From Pseudogracilibacillus sp037892545 (GTDB lineage: Bacteria > Bacillota > Bacilli > Bacillales > Amphibacillaceae): a stretch of DNA of 64,000 nucleotides. Location of the stretch: assembly GCF_037892545.1 (NCBI RefSeq), contig NZ_JBBKBG010000002.1:62001-126000 (forward strand), read 5' to 3'. The notes below the pieces were generated by a model. That model was not told the origin of the DNA. It did no database searches and saw only the letters and a list, made by a program, of their open reading frames with translations. A program made the translations under genes and the position numbers. Of the stretch, positions 32,275-41,253 are shown one piece after another. How positions within the stretch are numbered: position 1 is the first letter of the stretch; every line of letters starts with the position of its first letter.

Positions 32275-32586
32275 ATGTATGAAGGATTTGATATCGCTTC
32301 TTTTTTAATGGGACTTCCTTTAGCGATCATGTTGATTGGAATCATTGCTTTATACGACATTAAAAAAGGGAAGAAGGAACGACGTTATGATGAACGATAT
32401 ACGAAAATACATGATGGAGCACGCTCTATAAGTTGGTATGTCACGTCTGTTTTCATTTTACTCAGTTGGATTTTTGTTTTGATATATGAAAGACCGAGTA
32501 CAGCTTTTTTTGTGTTAACAGTACTTTGGATAGTTCATATGACATCATATGGTATCGGAGTGGCTATTTTAAATAAAAAAATGTAA
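32275..32586 (+). CDS. Small membrane protein with three helices, partner of the XRE regulator
   Basis: A 103-aa membrane protein with hydrophobic segments at about 6-26 (FLMGLPLAIMLIGIIALYD), 55-75 (WYVTSVFILLSWIFVLIY) and 78-100 (AFFVLTVLWIVHMTSYGIG), and a basic loop KKGKKERRYDERYTKIHDGA. The start is ATG at 32275; GAAGGAG lies inside the end of the regulator gene. Proteins of this size with an ERYxxI-type loop accompany YozG-like regulators in many Firmicutes and could anchor or sense for them, but no function is known. It is followed after 11 bp by the ABC ATPase gene. Confidence 0.8.
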   Translation: MYEGFDIASFLMGLPLAIMLIGIIALYDIKKGKKERRYDERYTKIHDGARSISWYVTSVFILLSWIFVLIYERPSTAFFVLTVLWIVHMTSYGIGVAILNKKM

Positions 32587-32597
32587 AGGGGTATAGG

Positions 32598-33494
32598 ATG
32601 TTAAAAATTGATAATATTACAAAACGGTTTGGAGAACATATAGCAGTAGACAATTTATCATTACAAATACCAGAAAAGGAATTGTTCGGCTTTCTTGGTG
32701 GAAATGGTGCAGGGAAAACGACGACTTTTCGAATGATTTTAAGTTTGCTTGATCCGACAGAAGGACGAATTTTATGGAATGATGAAAAAATTAGTTACAA
32801 TAAAAGTCATCTAATCGGTTATTTGCCAGAAGAACGTGGATTGTATCCTAAGTTAAAAGTAAAAGAACAGCTTATTTATTTAGCAAAATTAAGAGGAATG
32901 CCAGCTAATGAATCAATAAAATCTTTAGAAAGATGGCTAGAGCGCTTTGAGATTAGTCATTATATCGATAAAAAAGTGGAAGAGTTATCAAAAGGAAATC
33001 AACAAAAAATACAATTTATATCGGCTGTTTTACATGAACCGAAATTACTTATTTTAGATGAGCCATTTTCAGGTCTTGATCCAATTAATGTTGAAATGTT
33101 GAAAAAGGCAGTAATAGACTTAAAGAATGACGGTACATCGATCGTATTTTCTTCACATAGGATGGATCATGTTGAGGAATTATGTGAACATATTTGTATT
33201 TTACGGGAAGGAAAGGCAGTTGTTCAAGGAAACTTACAAGAGATTAAACAATCTTTCGGTAAGAAAAATATTATCATCCATAGTGAAGATGAACTGCAGT
33301 TTTTACAAGAGGTAGAAGGAGTCCTAGATTATAAAGCGACCATGCAAGGTTGTGTTTTGCAAATCGAGGAAGAGAGAATCGCAAAAAATGTTTTTCAAGC
33401 ATTACAGGAAGAAGTTTTCGTACGAAAGTTTGAAATAGAAGAACCTACATTGAACGATATTTTCATTGCAAAGGTAGGGGAAAAATATGAATAA
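32598..33494 (+). CDS. yhaQ: ABC exporter ATPase (NatA/YhaQ type)
   Basis: A 298-aa ATP-binding subunit of a NatAB-like exporter. Walker A is GGNGAGKTT (about 34-42), the Q-loop region is GYLPEERGLYPKL, the signature is LSKGNQQKIQ and Walker B is LLILDEPFSGLDP, with the switch His in SSHRMDHVEEL. A carboxy extension after residue 220 matches the DUF4162 tail of NatA-type ATPases. Its stop overlaps the start of the permease gene by 8 bp. B. subtilis has the same pair (yhaQ-yhaP) directly before yhaO, as here. Sodium or drug export is known for relatives; the cargo here is not visible. Confidence 0.93.
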   Translation: MLKIDNITKRFGEHIAVDNLSLQIPEKELFGFLGGNGAGKTTTFRMILSLLDPTEGRILWNDEKISYNKSHLIGYLPEERGLYPKLKVKEQLIYLAKLRGMPANESIKSLERWLERFEISHYIDKKVEELSKGNQQKIQFISAVLHEPKLLILDEPFSGLDPINVEMLKKAVIDLKNDGTSIVFSSHRMDHVEELCEHICILREGKAVVQGNLQEIKQSFGKKNIIIHSEDELQFLQEVEGVLDYKATMQGCVLQIEEERIAKNVFQALQEEVFVRKFEIEEPTLNDIFIAKVGEKYE

Positions 33495-34743
33495 GTTTTG
33501 GACGATTTTAGGGCATACGTACGTTTCAAAGTTGAAATCAAAAGCATTTATGATATCTACTGCTATTACTTTAGTATTCGTTATTGCTGCAGCAAATATT
33601 GATGTAATTATAAAGTTATTTCAAGATGAGGATGATAAAATCGTCTTGATCGAAGGCGATACAGAAGTAGCAAATATGTTAGAAATGTCTGTCCAACAAA
33701 TGGATGAACGGATTGTTTTTAAAGAGAGTGAGTCAGAAGAACTTTCTAAAAAAATGGTGCAAGAAGATGAGGCTGCAGCATTTTTAGTCATTGATGTAAA
33801 TGATCCAAATATATTAACTGCAACTTATTATGAAAATAAAGCGTCAGAATCGAATGTTCAGTCGATGATTCATCAACAGTTGCAACAATTAAAGGTGGCG
33901 ATTGCAACAGAACAAGCTGGTGTGGATGAAGCAACATTAATGGATATTAATGAGCCCATATCGTTTGAAAAAGTTGCTTTAGACGAAGCGACGAAAACCG
34001 ACGAAGAATTAAACCAAGCACGAGTCATCGTCTATATTATGTTATTCGTTTTATATATGGCAGTTATTATTTACGGTCAGATGATCGCGACAGATGTGGC
34101 AACGGAAAAATCTTCACGTGTGATGGAAATATTAATCTCTAGTGCACCACCTGTGACACATATGTTTGCAAAGATTTTTGGTGTCGCTTTACTAGGGTTA
34201 ACACAAATTTTATTGTTTTTCTTCGTCAGTTTTAGTTTTATTAAATATAAAATTACGACGAGTGTAGAAGTGTCGGAAACATTAGATATGATCGGTATTT
34301 CCTCTGCACCTATTAGTATATATGTGTATGCCCTATTATTTTTCGTACTTGGCTATTTATTATATGCAACGATTGCTGCAATGCTAGGTTCGCTCGTTAG
34401 TCGGGTGGAAGATGTACAACAACTTATTTTACCAATGACATTACTTATAATGGTTGCATTTTTCATTGCGATGTTCGGTTTATCTGTTCCAGATGCAACA
34501 TTTATTACTGTAACTTCCTATATTCCTTTTTTCACACCGATGATTATGTTTTTACGAATTGGTATGCTTGAAATTGCTACGTGGGAGATTATATTATCAA
34601 TCGGTATTTTAGTTGGAACGACTATTTTATTTGCGGTAATTGGCGCTAGAATATACCGTGGTGGTGTTTTAATGTATGGACCATCCCGTTCCTTAAAGGA
34701 TTTAAAAAATGCTTTCCAGTTATCAAAAAAGGAAAAGAATTAG
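33487..34743 (+). CDS. yhaP: ABC exporter permease (NatB/YhaP type)
   Basis: A 418-aa permease of the ABC-2 type. It has one amino-terminal helix (about 22-40), a large extracytoplasmic domain (about 45-175; contains ILTATYYENKASESNVQS), then five or six helices from about 180, with the NatB-type segment MIATDVATEKSSRVMEILIS followed by SSAPPVTHMFAKIFG. The carboxy end is basic (RGGVLMYGPSRSLKDLKNAF). It forms an operon with the XRE regulator, the small membrane protein and yhaQ. A terminator follows. Cargo not known from sequence. Confidence 0.92.
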   Translation: MNKFWTILGHTYVSKLKSKAFMISTAITLVFVIAAANIDVIIKLFQDEDDKIVLIEGDTEVANMLEMSVQQMDERIVFKESESEELSKKMVQEDEAAAFLVIDVNDPNILTATYYENKASESNVQSMIHQQLQQLKVAIATEQAGVDEATLMDINEPISFEKVALDEATKTDEELNQARVIVYIMLFVLYMAVIIYGQMIATDVATEKSSRVMEILISSAPPVTHMFAKIFGVALLGLTQILLFFFVSFSFIKYKITTSVEVSETLDMIGISSAPISIYVYALLFFVLGYLLYATIAAMLGSLVSRVEDVQQLILPMTLLIMVAFFIAMFGLSVPDATFITVTSYIPFFTPMIMFLRIGMLEIATWEIILSIGILVGTTILFAVIGARIYRGGVLMYGPSRSLKDLKNAFQLSKKEKN

Positions 34744-34800
34744 ATGAAGTCAATTATCGTATGAGAAAATAAACGAAGTGGAAAATAGAATGATCGTGCA

Positions 34801-34832
34801 CACCCAGAATTTTGCTCATTCTGGGTGTTTTT
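34801..34832 (+). terminator. Terminator of the XRE-yhaQP operon
   Basis: CACCCAGAAT (34801-34810) pairs with ATTCTGGGTG (34818-34827), followed by TTTTT. Confidence 0.9.
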
Positions 34833-34865
34833 CATGTGAATAAATTTGCTATATTTTATGTGGAA

Positions 34866-34903
34866 TGCAAACGTTTGCTCGTATTTTTACTACGTGATAT
34901 GAT
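34866..34903 (+). promoter_or_regulatory. yhaONM promoter overlapped by a 12-bp palindrome (cre-like)
   Basis: TTTGCT (34874-34879) and TATGAT (34898-34903) with 18-bp spacing make a weak promoter. The perfect palindrome GCAAACGTTTGC (34867-34878) covers the -35 box. With its flanks (ATGCAAACGTTTGCT) it fits the loose catabolite-response consensus WTGNAANCGNWNNCW; other LacI-type sites look alike. Confidence 0.45.
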
Positions 34904-34938
34904 AAAATTTAACTAAACAAATGAAATTTGGTGATACA

Positions 34939-36135
34939 TTGAAACGACAAATAACATTTATCCATGCAGCAGATTTACATATAGACGCGCCGTTTAAAGG
35001 AATGGCTACATTGCCAGCTTCTTTATTTGAAGCTACGCAAAAAAGTACTTATCGTGCATTCGATCGATTAATTGAAACAGCGATTGAAAAACAAGTTGAT
35101 TTTGTGCTAATTGTTGGCGATCTTTTCGATCAAGACAACCGAAGCTTACATGCACAAATTTATGTGCGGGATGGATTTGCGCAATTAGAACAGTATGGGA
35201 TTGAAGTATTTGTTTCCTATGGGAACCATGACTATGTAAAAGGAAATAAGTATCCAATTTCTTTTACGAGTAATGTACATGTTTTTCCTGGAGAAGATGT
35301 AACATCCTTTACGTATGTAAAAGAAAATGAACCATTAGCGGAGATTTATGGATTTAGTTATGAAAATCGGGCAGTCACTGAAAATAAAGTGCCACAATAC
35401 GAACGAAAAGATACATCTATCCCCTTTCATATTGCTACATTGCACGGATCATTATCTGGAAATGATGAACATGATCCATATGCGCCATTTTTATTAGAAG
35501 AAATGAAAGAGAAGCCGTTTGACTACTGGGCGCTTGGACATATTCATACACGTACACATATAAGTGATAATCCTCCGATTGTGTATCCCGGAAATATTCA
35601 AGGACGACATCGGAAAGAGACTGGGGAAAAGGGCTGTTATTATTGTGTAATGGATAAAAACGACGTATCCCTTACATTTATTCCGTTACAGTCGATTTTA
35701 TTTGTTGAACATATCATAGACATATCTGATGTACAATCGGTTGGGCAATTTGAAGTCGTGCTGGAAAATTTGTATCAATCAGCAGTACAGCCACAATTTA
35801 ATCATGTTACATTCCACAGCACGAATGACTATGTATTACAATTAGATCGTGAAGGAATTATCGAAGATTTTATTATGTTATGGAATGAACAATATCAATT
35901 ATTACCAAATTGGCAACATATTTATGATTATAAAATTGATTTTCATGAAGCGAAATCACAAGATCAATTTTTCATTGCCGAATTACGTGAGAGTTTAAAA
36001 AGCATTTCTATTCAAGATACATTATTGCCATTATGGAAAGAGCAAAACATAAGAAGACATGTTGAAAAAATGGACGAAGAAACAGTCGTCAAAGAAGCGG
36101 AAAAATTATTACATTATTATTTTTCACAAACATAA
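34939..36135 (+). CDS. yhaO: SbcD-like metallophosphoesterase/nuclease YhaO
   Basis: A calcineurin-type phosphoesterase related to SbcD/Mre11, partner of the SMC-like YhaN encoded next. Metal-site motifs are IHAADLHIDAP (motif I), LIVGDLFDQ (II), VSYGNHDYV (III), ATLHGSLSG (IV) and GHIHTRT (V). The likely start is TTG at 34939 after GGTGAT, giving about 398 aa (B. subtilis YhaO has 408); the ATG at 34921 has no ribosome site. The capping domain and carboxy part, about residues 270-398, resemble YhaO rather than SbcD. It is followed by yhaN with a 14-bp gap. Role in DNA repair is inferred from relatives. Confidence 0.92.
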   Translation: MKRQITFIHAADLHIDAPFKGMATLPASLFEATQKSTYRAFDRLIETAIEKQVDFVLIVGDLFDQDNRSLHAQIYVRDGFAQLEQYGIEVFVSYGNHDYVKGNKYPISFTSNVHVFPGEDVTSFTYVKENEPLAEIYGFSYENRAVTENKVPQYERKDTSIPFHIATLHGSLSGNDEHDPYAPFLLEEMKEKPFDYWALGHIHTRTHISDNPPIVYPGNIQGRHRKETGEKGCYYCVMDKNDVSLTFIPLQSILFVEHIIDISDVQSVGQFEVVLENLYQSAVQPQFNHVTFHSTNDYVLQLDREGIIEDFIMLWNEQYQLLPNWQHIYDYKIDFHEAKSQDQFFIAELRESLKSISIQDTLLPLWKEQNIRRHVEKMDEETVVKEAEKLLHYYFSQT

Positions 36136-36149
36136 AAGGGGGGAATAAG

Positions 36150-39059
36150 ATGCGATTTGTAAAAGCGGATATATACGGATTTGGAAAATGGGTGGATCAA
36201 ACTTTCGATTTTTCTTCTGCGCAATTTAATGCCTTTTATGGGGAAAATGAATCTGGAAAATCGACCTTACAGCAATTTTTCTTATTCGTTATGTTCGGAC
36301 TCCCTCCCAAAAGACGTCAACAATTTGAATCGAAATATAGTTCACGATTTGGTGGTGCTTTAACAGTAGAACAAAATGGTGCGCTGTATACAATAGAACG
36401 AACAAAAAATGGCGTACGTATTTTAACGGAAGATGGCGAGGCACCGGCAACGTTTTTAGAGGAACTTTTGTATGGGTTAACACGTGAAACATATGAATCT
36501 ATTTATGCATTTACTGCACTTCAATTATCTGAAATTCAACAGATGAAGGTACAAGATTTAAATGATGTTTTATTTAGTGTCGGACTGACTGGTTCCACGA
36601 GTATATATAAAGTGGAAAAAACATTAGAGCAACGGTTAGGTTCCTTATATAAGGCGCGAGGTTGGAAAGCAGAAATCAATGAACAATTAAAAAAAGTAGA
36701 AACATTAGCAGAGGAAGTACGGCAACTACAACACCGAGAATCTACGTACATTGAAAAACGAGCAAATGTAGAAGAGTTAAAAGAAACATTACAACAACTG
36801 GAGATGGAACAACATCAAATAGAAACGACCTTGCATTTGAAGGAAAAGCATTTATACGCATGTAAACAAAAAGAGGCTTACCTATTATTGGAAAAAGAAC
36901 GAGCAGCATATGGGGAGATAAAACCTTTTCCAGAAGAGGGGATTGCTCGTTTGGAACGTTTAAAAGATCGGTTGCTGCCACTAGAGAGCGAACGCAATGT
37001 GTTAAAGCAACAACTACAACAGTATGAAAAAGCATATGAGGAAGCAAATGCGACATTACTTTCTACAGACTATCATGCTTTACTACAGCAATTTATGAAA
37101 CAAAAAATGACGTATATTGATTTAGAAAAAGATATAGCACATCTTACTGTTCAATTGAAACAAATAGAAGAGGGTTTACGGGAAAAGTTATCAGAAGTAT
37201 CTTTAACAGTGGAAGAAATAGAGGATATTATTTTACCGTTTCATTTAGACCAAACAGTGCAGCAAATAAAAGAACAAGCTAGTACACTTCAACAGGAAGA
37301 GGCTATGTTACAAGACGAAAAACGTACGAATCAGACTGAAATCAATCGACTTGAAAAAGAAATAAAGGATATAAACGACCAAGTAATAGATGAAACGTTT
37401 TTAGAAGAACGAAAAACTGCAAATAAACGATACGAAAATGAACAAATGTTTTACACTCAACATGCCTCCCGTCAACGAGATATAGAAGCATTTACAGAGA
37501 AAAAACGTACCCAATCTAATCAAATAATGTATGGGGCTATTGTTGTGGCAATAATCTGTGCTTTTATCGGATGGAATAATGATATGCCAATATTTATGTT
37601 GTTTGCCGGTATCCTCGTTATCATTGGTGTTGGCCAAAAGTTATATTTGCAACGATTATGGGATGCAGTGCCAATCGATACACAGCATGCAACGAATAAG
37701 ATGACGGAACAACAATATATCGAAAATGAACAAATCATCCAACAGCAACAAACAATCCATCAAGAATTATTTTTACTAAAGAATGAACTGAAAAAAGTAT
37801 TGCATGCAGATTTATTGCTTGATAACAAATGGGAAGCATGGAAAACGAAACAGACACAACTGCAAGATAAAATTGCGACAGAAACGTTTCAATATCCATT
37901 TTTGCAACAATTGGAAGTGTATGTTTGGGATACATATATTCGGTATATTAGAGAAGTGAAAGAAATGTTGCAAACGAGGTCCGAATTACAAAATGAGTTA
38001 TACACGATGGAGCATACATTTGCTCCGTTAGAAAAAATGCGCACACAGTTGGGAGAGCATTTGGGAGTTCCACATGTAACGGTTCAACAATTAGAAGAAA
38101 TGTATGAGCATGAACAGCGATCTATTGCCAAAAAAGAGCAAGCGGAAAGAGAAATGCAGGAACGACAAAAAGCTTTAATGGATATTGAAGAAAAGATTGC
38201 GACATATCGTGCAGAAATGAAGGAACTATTTGCGATCGCACAAGTAGAAAATGAAAATGAATTTTATACAATCGCCCGTGAAAATGAAAAAATTGTATCA
38301 CTAGACCGAGAAATGAAAAAATACTTATCCCCATTACAGTTACAGTTTTCAGAGGTCGAATTGAAAGAACTGTTTGCATCGACAGAATCAGAGGAAACAT
38401 TAGAAGAATTGGTGGAGCAACTCCGACAAGAAAAGATGCAGAATCAAACTAAAATGAATGACACACATGAACGATATGTTGCCGTACAATATGAGGTCGA
38501 ACAATTAGAAGCATCTGGTATATTATCAGAGAAAATATATTTACTTGAGATGGAAAAGACGAAGTTAACGAAATGGACGAATGAATGGTCTGTATACAAA
38601 GTAGCGCAGGCAGCATTAGATGAAGCGAAGAAGCGGTATCAGGAAAAGTATTTCCATGCAGTAATAGATAAAACGAGTACATTTTTCGAACATATTACAC
38701 AAGGAAAATATGTAACTGTATTTGCTCCGACGGAAAAATTGCCATTCCAAGTAGAAACAGAAGACCAACGAAGGTATAGAGTGGATGAACTATCAAAAGG
38801 GACAATCGATCAATTGTATGTGGCATTGCGTCTAGCAATGAATGTCGTCATGCAAGAAAAAATTTCCGTTCCACTAATTATTGATGATGCATTTGTCCAT
38901 TTTGATACAGTCCGGTCTTCACAAATGGTACAATTATTACGAGAGATTAGTGTTACTCAACAAGTTATTTTATTTACGTGTAAAGATTATTTTGCGAAAC
39001 AAGTCCAAGCAACACATATTTTAACGAATGTAAAGATGAAGGAGGATGTACATGCGTAA
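36150..39059 (+). CDS. yhaN: SMC/SbcC-like coiled-coil ATPase YhaN with central membrane helices
   Basis: A 969-aa ABC/SMC-type ATPase. The Walker A motif is GENESGKST (31-39). Long Gln/Glu-rich coiled coils cover about 160-450 and 520-840. In the middle, where SbcC has its zinc hook, lie two hydrophobic helices (IMYGAIVVAIICAFIGW and MPIFMLFAGILVIIGVG, about 455-495), so the protein is probably membrane-bound at the tip of the coil. The ABC signature ELSKGTIDQLYVALRLAM (about 878) and Walker B PLIIDDAFVHFD (about 908) close the gene. Length matches B. subtilis YhaN (963). It overlaps the yhaM start by 8 bp. Confidence 0.93.
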   Translation: MRFVKADIYGFGKWVDQTFDFSSAQFNAFYGENESGKSTLQQFFLFVMFGLPPKRRQQFESKYSSRFGGALTVEQNGALYTIERTKNGVRILTEDGEAPATFLEELLYGLTRETYESIYAFTALQLSEIQQMKVQDLNDVLFSVGLTGSTSIYKVEKTLEQRLGSLYKARGWKAEINEQLKKVETLAEEVRQLQHRESTYIEKRANVEELKETLQQLEMEQHQIETTLHLKEKHLYACKQKEAYLLLEKERAAYGEIKPFPEEGIARLERLKDRLLPLESERNVLKQQLQQYEKAYEEANATLLSTDYHALLQQFMKQKMTYIDLEKDIAHLTVQLKQIEEGLREKLSEVSLTVEEIEDIILPFHLDQTVQQIKEQASTLQQEEAMLQDEKRTNQTEINRLEKEIKDINDQVIDETFLEERKTANKRYENEQMFYTQHASRQRDIEAFTEKKRTQSNQIMYGAIVVAIICAFIGWNNDMPIFMLFAGILVIIGVGQKLYLQRLWDAVPIDTQHATNKMTEQQYIENEQIIQQQQTIHQELFLLKNELKKVLHADLLLDNKWEAWKTKQTQLQDKIATETFQYPFLQQLEVYVWDTYIRYIREVKEMLQTRSELQNELYTMEHTFAPLEKMRTQLGEHLGVPHVTVQQLEEMYEHEQRSIAKKEQAEREMQERQKALMDIEEKIATYRAEMKELFAIAQVENENEFYTIARENEKIVSLDREMKKYLSPLQLQFSEVELKELFASTESEETLEELVEQLRQEKMQNQTKMNDTHERYVAVQYEVEQLEASGILSEKIYLLEMEKTKLTKWTNEWSVYKVAQAALDEAKKRYQEKYFHAVIDKTSTFFEHITQGKYVTVFAPTEKLPFQVETEDQRRYRVDELSKGTIDQLYVALRLAMNVVMQEKISVPLIIDDAFVHFDTVRSSQMVQLLREISVTQQVILFTCKDYFAKQVQATHILTNVKMKEDVHA

Positions 39060-39999
39060 AGGAATTGCAAACTACACCATTGGGGATACGTTTGAAGGAT
39101 TTATGTTAATTAAATCAGCAACTAGAGGAACAGCTAGTAATGGGAAAGCATTTTTGACGATTTATTTCACAGATTCTACTGGTGAGATTGAAGCGAAATT
39201 ATGGGATGCATCTAAAGATGATATGGAAACATTTGTGGAAGAAAAGGTTGTTCATATCGTAGGAGATATTAATGAATTTAGAGGAAAAGCACAGCTTCGT
39301 ATTAAAACGATTCGTCCTGCACAAGTGACAGATGGTGTTCGTGTCTCTGATTTCCTACAGAAAGCACCAGTAGATAAAGAAGTATTACAAGAAAAAATTA
39401 CAGAAGCGATTTTTGAAATGCAAAATCCAAATTTACAACGTATCGTTCGGGCGTTTGTACAAAAATATCAAGAAGAACTTTATGTGTATCCTGCTGCATC
39501 GAAAATTCATCATGCGTATGTATCTGGTTTAGCACATCATATTGTTGGTATGTTGCAAATTGCTAAGCAGTTATGCCATTTATATCCGACATTAAATAAA
39601 GATTTATTATATGCTGGAGTCATTTTACATGATATTGGAAAAATCCATGAGTTATCAGGAGTTGTCTCCACATCTTATACATTAGAGGGAAATTTACTAG
39701 GTCATATTTCAATGATGGCAACTGAAGTGAAAGAAGTGGCAGATCAATTAGGGATTGAAGGGGAAGAAGTGATCGTTTTACAACATTTAATCTTATCCCA
39801 CCATGGTCAGTTAGAGTATGGCAGTCCGAAACGACCAATTATTCAAGAAGCTGAAATTTTACATTTAATTGATGTCATTGATGCACAAATGAATGTGTTA
39901 ACGAGGGAGTTAGGAAAAACTCTTCCAGGGGAATTTACAGAACGAATTTTCTCCTTGGATAACCGATCATTTTATAAACCAAAATTTACGAATGAATAA
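39052..39999 (+). CDS. yhaM: 3'-5' exoribonuclease YhaM
   Basis: YhaM degrades RNA and single-stranded DNA from the 3' end and was first noted in plasmid replication (CBF1 family). The 315-aa product has an amino-terminal OB-fold (about 10-90; TASNGKAFLTIYFTDSTGEI) and an HD-type phosphohydrolase domain with YVSGLAHHIVGM, GVILHDIGKIHEL and LSHHGQLEYGSPKRP supplying the metal ligands. The start chosen is ATG at 39052, six bases after AAGGAGG, giving MRKGIANYTIG as in B. subtilis YhaM (314 aa); an ATG at 39046 is too close to the ribosome site. Last gene of the yhaO-N-M operon. Confidence 0.95.
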   Translation: MRKGIANYTIGDTFEGFMLIKSATRGTASNGKAFLTIYFTDSTGEIEAKLWDASKDDMETFVEEKVVHIVGDINEFRGKAQLRIKTIRPAQVTDGVRVSDFLQKAPVDKEVLQEKITEAIFEMQNPNLQRIVRAFVQKYQEELYVYPAASKIHHAYVSGLAHHIVGMLQIAKQLCHLYPTLNKDLLYAGVILHDIGKIHELSGVVSTSYTLEGNLLGHISMMATEVKEVADQLGIEGEEVIVLQHLILSHHGQLEYGSPKRPIIQEAEILHLIDVIDAQMNVLTRELGKTLPGEFTERIFSLDNRSFYKPKFTNE

Positions 40000-40033
40000 T
40001 GAAGTACCGGGATGAAAAACAGGGAATGATAAA

Positions 40034-40076
40034 AGGGGGTGTCCGTAAAATTAGTTTACGGACATTCCCTTTCTTT
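40034..40076 (+). terminator. Terminator of yhaONM
   Basis: GTCCGTAAA (40041-40049) and TTTACGGAC (40055-40063), extended by GGG/CCC pairs, followed by TTTCTTT. Confidence 0.85.
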
Positions 40077-40106
40077 GTTGCTTTTGATAAATGTACACAA
40101 TAAAAA

Positions 40107-40143
40107 ACGGTCATGTGTATCTTATCGTGATACACATGACCGT
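40107..40143 (-). terminator. Terminator of prsA
   Basis: A perfect 15-bp stem, ACGGTCATGTGTATC (40107-40121) and GATACACATGACCGT (40129-40143), reads into TTTTTTATTG on the minus strand. Confidence 0.92.
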
Positions 40144-40160
40144 TCTTTTTTTTGTGAAAA

Positions 40161-41042
40161 TTACCCTTGAATTTCAGGCATTTCAGTTGCATCTAAAATA
40201 TCTTTGAACTCGTCGATTTTAATGTCAACGTCAGCATCTTTAATGAGGTCATCGATTTTAGTTGCAGCTTCTTGTGGATCAATTTTTCGTTCTAAAAGAA
40301 CTTGGCGAATTTCTTCTTTCTCATCTTCTAATGAACCAATTTCTTCTTCTGTTTCTTTTTTATCTGTTACTAAAATAATGTGATAACCGAAGTCTGAAGC
40401 AACAGGTTCACTAATTTCGTCTTTTTCCATTGCAAAAGCTTTTTCTTCAAATTCTCCTACCATCGTTCCAACAGTGAAGTAGCCTAAGTCGCCACCTTTA
40501 TCTTTGTTAGATTCATCTGTCGAGTATTTTTTCGCTAATTTTGCAAAATCAGCACCGTCATCTAATTCTTTTTTCACTTTGTTTGCTGTTTCTTCATCTT
40601 CGACTAAAATATGACTCGCTTTAACTTCTGTTTTCATATTTTCGTAATAAGATTCAATTTCTTCATCTGTTACTTCAATTCCTTCTGTTAATGCTTTTTC
40701 ATTTAACAGACCTTTACGGACGTCTTCTTTTAATTCATCCTCCGTTAATCCTTGCATTTCTAAAATGCTGTCAAAGTCTTCGCCCACCTGGTCTTTTAAT
40801 TTATCATATTCTTTTTGAACCTCGTCATCAGTTACTTCATATTTATCTTCTAATACTTTAAATGTAATTAATTCCGTTAACACTTCTGCGCCACTTTGTT
40901 CTTGTAAAGCTTCGTAAAAATCATCTTTCGTTATTTTTCCAGCTTTAGAATCTACAACTGTTTCAGATCCTCCACCACATGCTGCAAGTCCTAAAAGGCT
41001 AATGGATAATGTTGTTGCTGCAATTACTTTTTTCAACTTCAC
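40161..41042 (-). CDS. prsA: Foldase lipoprotein PrsA (peptidyl-prolyl isomerase)
   Basis: PrsA folds secreted proteins and penicillin-binding proteins on the outer face of the membrane. The 293-aa precursor has a lipoprotein signal (TLSISLLGLAAC, lipidated Cys22), an amino-terminal chaperone domain (about 30-135; EVQKEYDKLKDQVGEDFDSI), a parvulin/PpiC domain with ASHILVEDEETANKVKKEL, ADFAKLAKKYSTDESNKDKG, GDLGYF and SDFGYHIILV, and a charged carboxy tail. The GTG start at 41042 follows GAAGGAG. It stands at the same place as in B. subtilis, next to yhaM; yhaL, yhaK, yhaI and hpr are absent here. Confidence 0.96.
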   Translation of the reverse strand: MKLKKVIAATTLSISLLGLAACGGGSETVVDSKAGKITKDDFYEALQEQSGAEVLTELITFKVLEDKYEVTDDEVQKEYDKLKDQVGEDFDSILEMQGLTEDELKEDVRKGLLNEKALTEGIEVTDEEIESYYENMKTEVKASHILVEDEETANKVKKELDDGADFAKLAKKYSTDESNKDKGGDLGYFTVGTMVGEFEEKAFAMEKDEISEPVASDFGYHIILVTDKKETEEEIGSLEDEKEEIRQVLLERKIDPQEAATKIDDLIKDADVDIKIDEFKDILDATEMPEIQG

Positions 41043-41253
41043 TACACTCCTTCAATTCATCCTCATTAAAGAGTAACATATTTTAACGAACGGATAAATA
41101 ATTAGCACCCTTTTAAAATATGTTATTTGTGTTACAATAAAAAAGGTTCGGACATATGATGGTAATAAAATAAATAGGAAATGTTGTTTTGGTGCCTTTG
41201 AACATATATTCCAATTTTATTACATGTAAAGATGTCCCAACCCTTTAAAAAAA

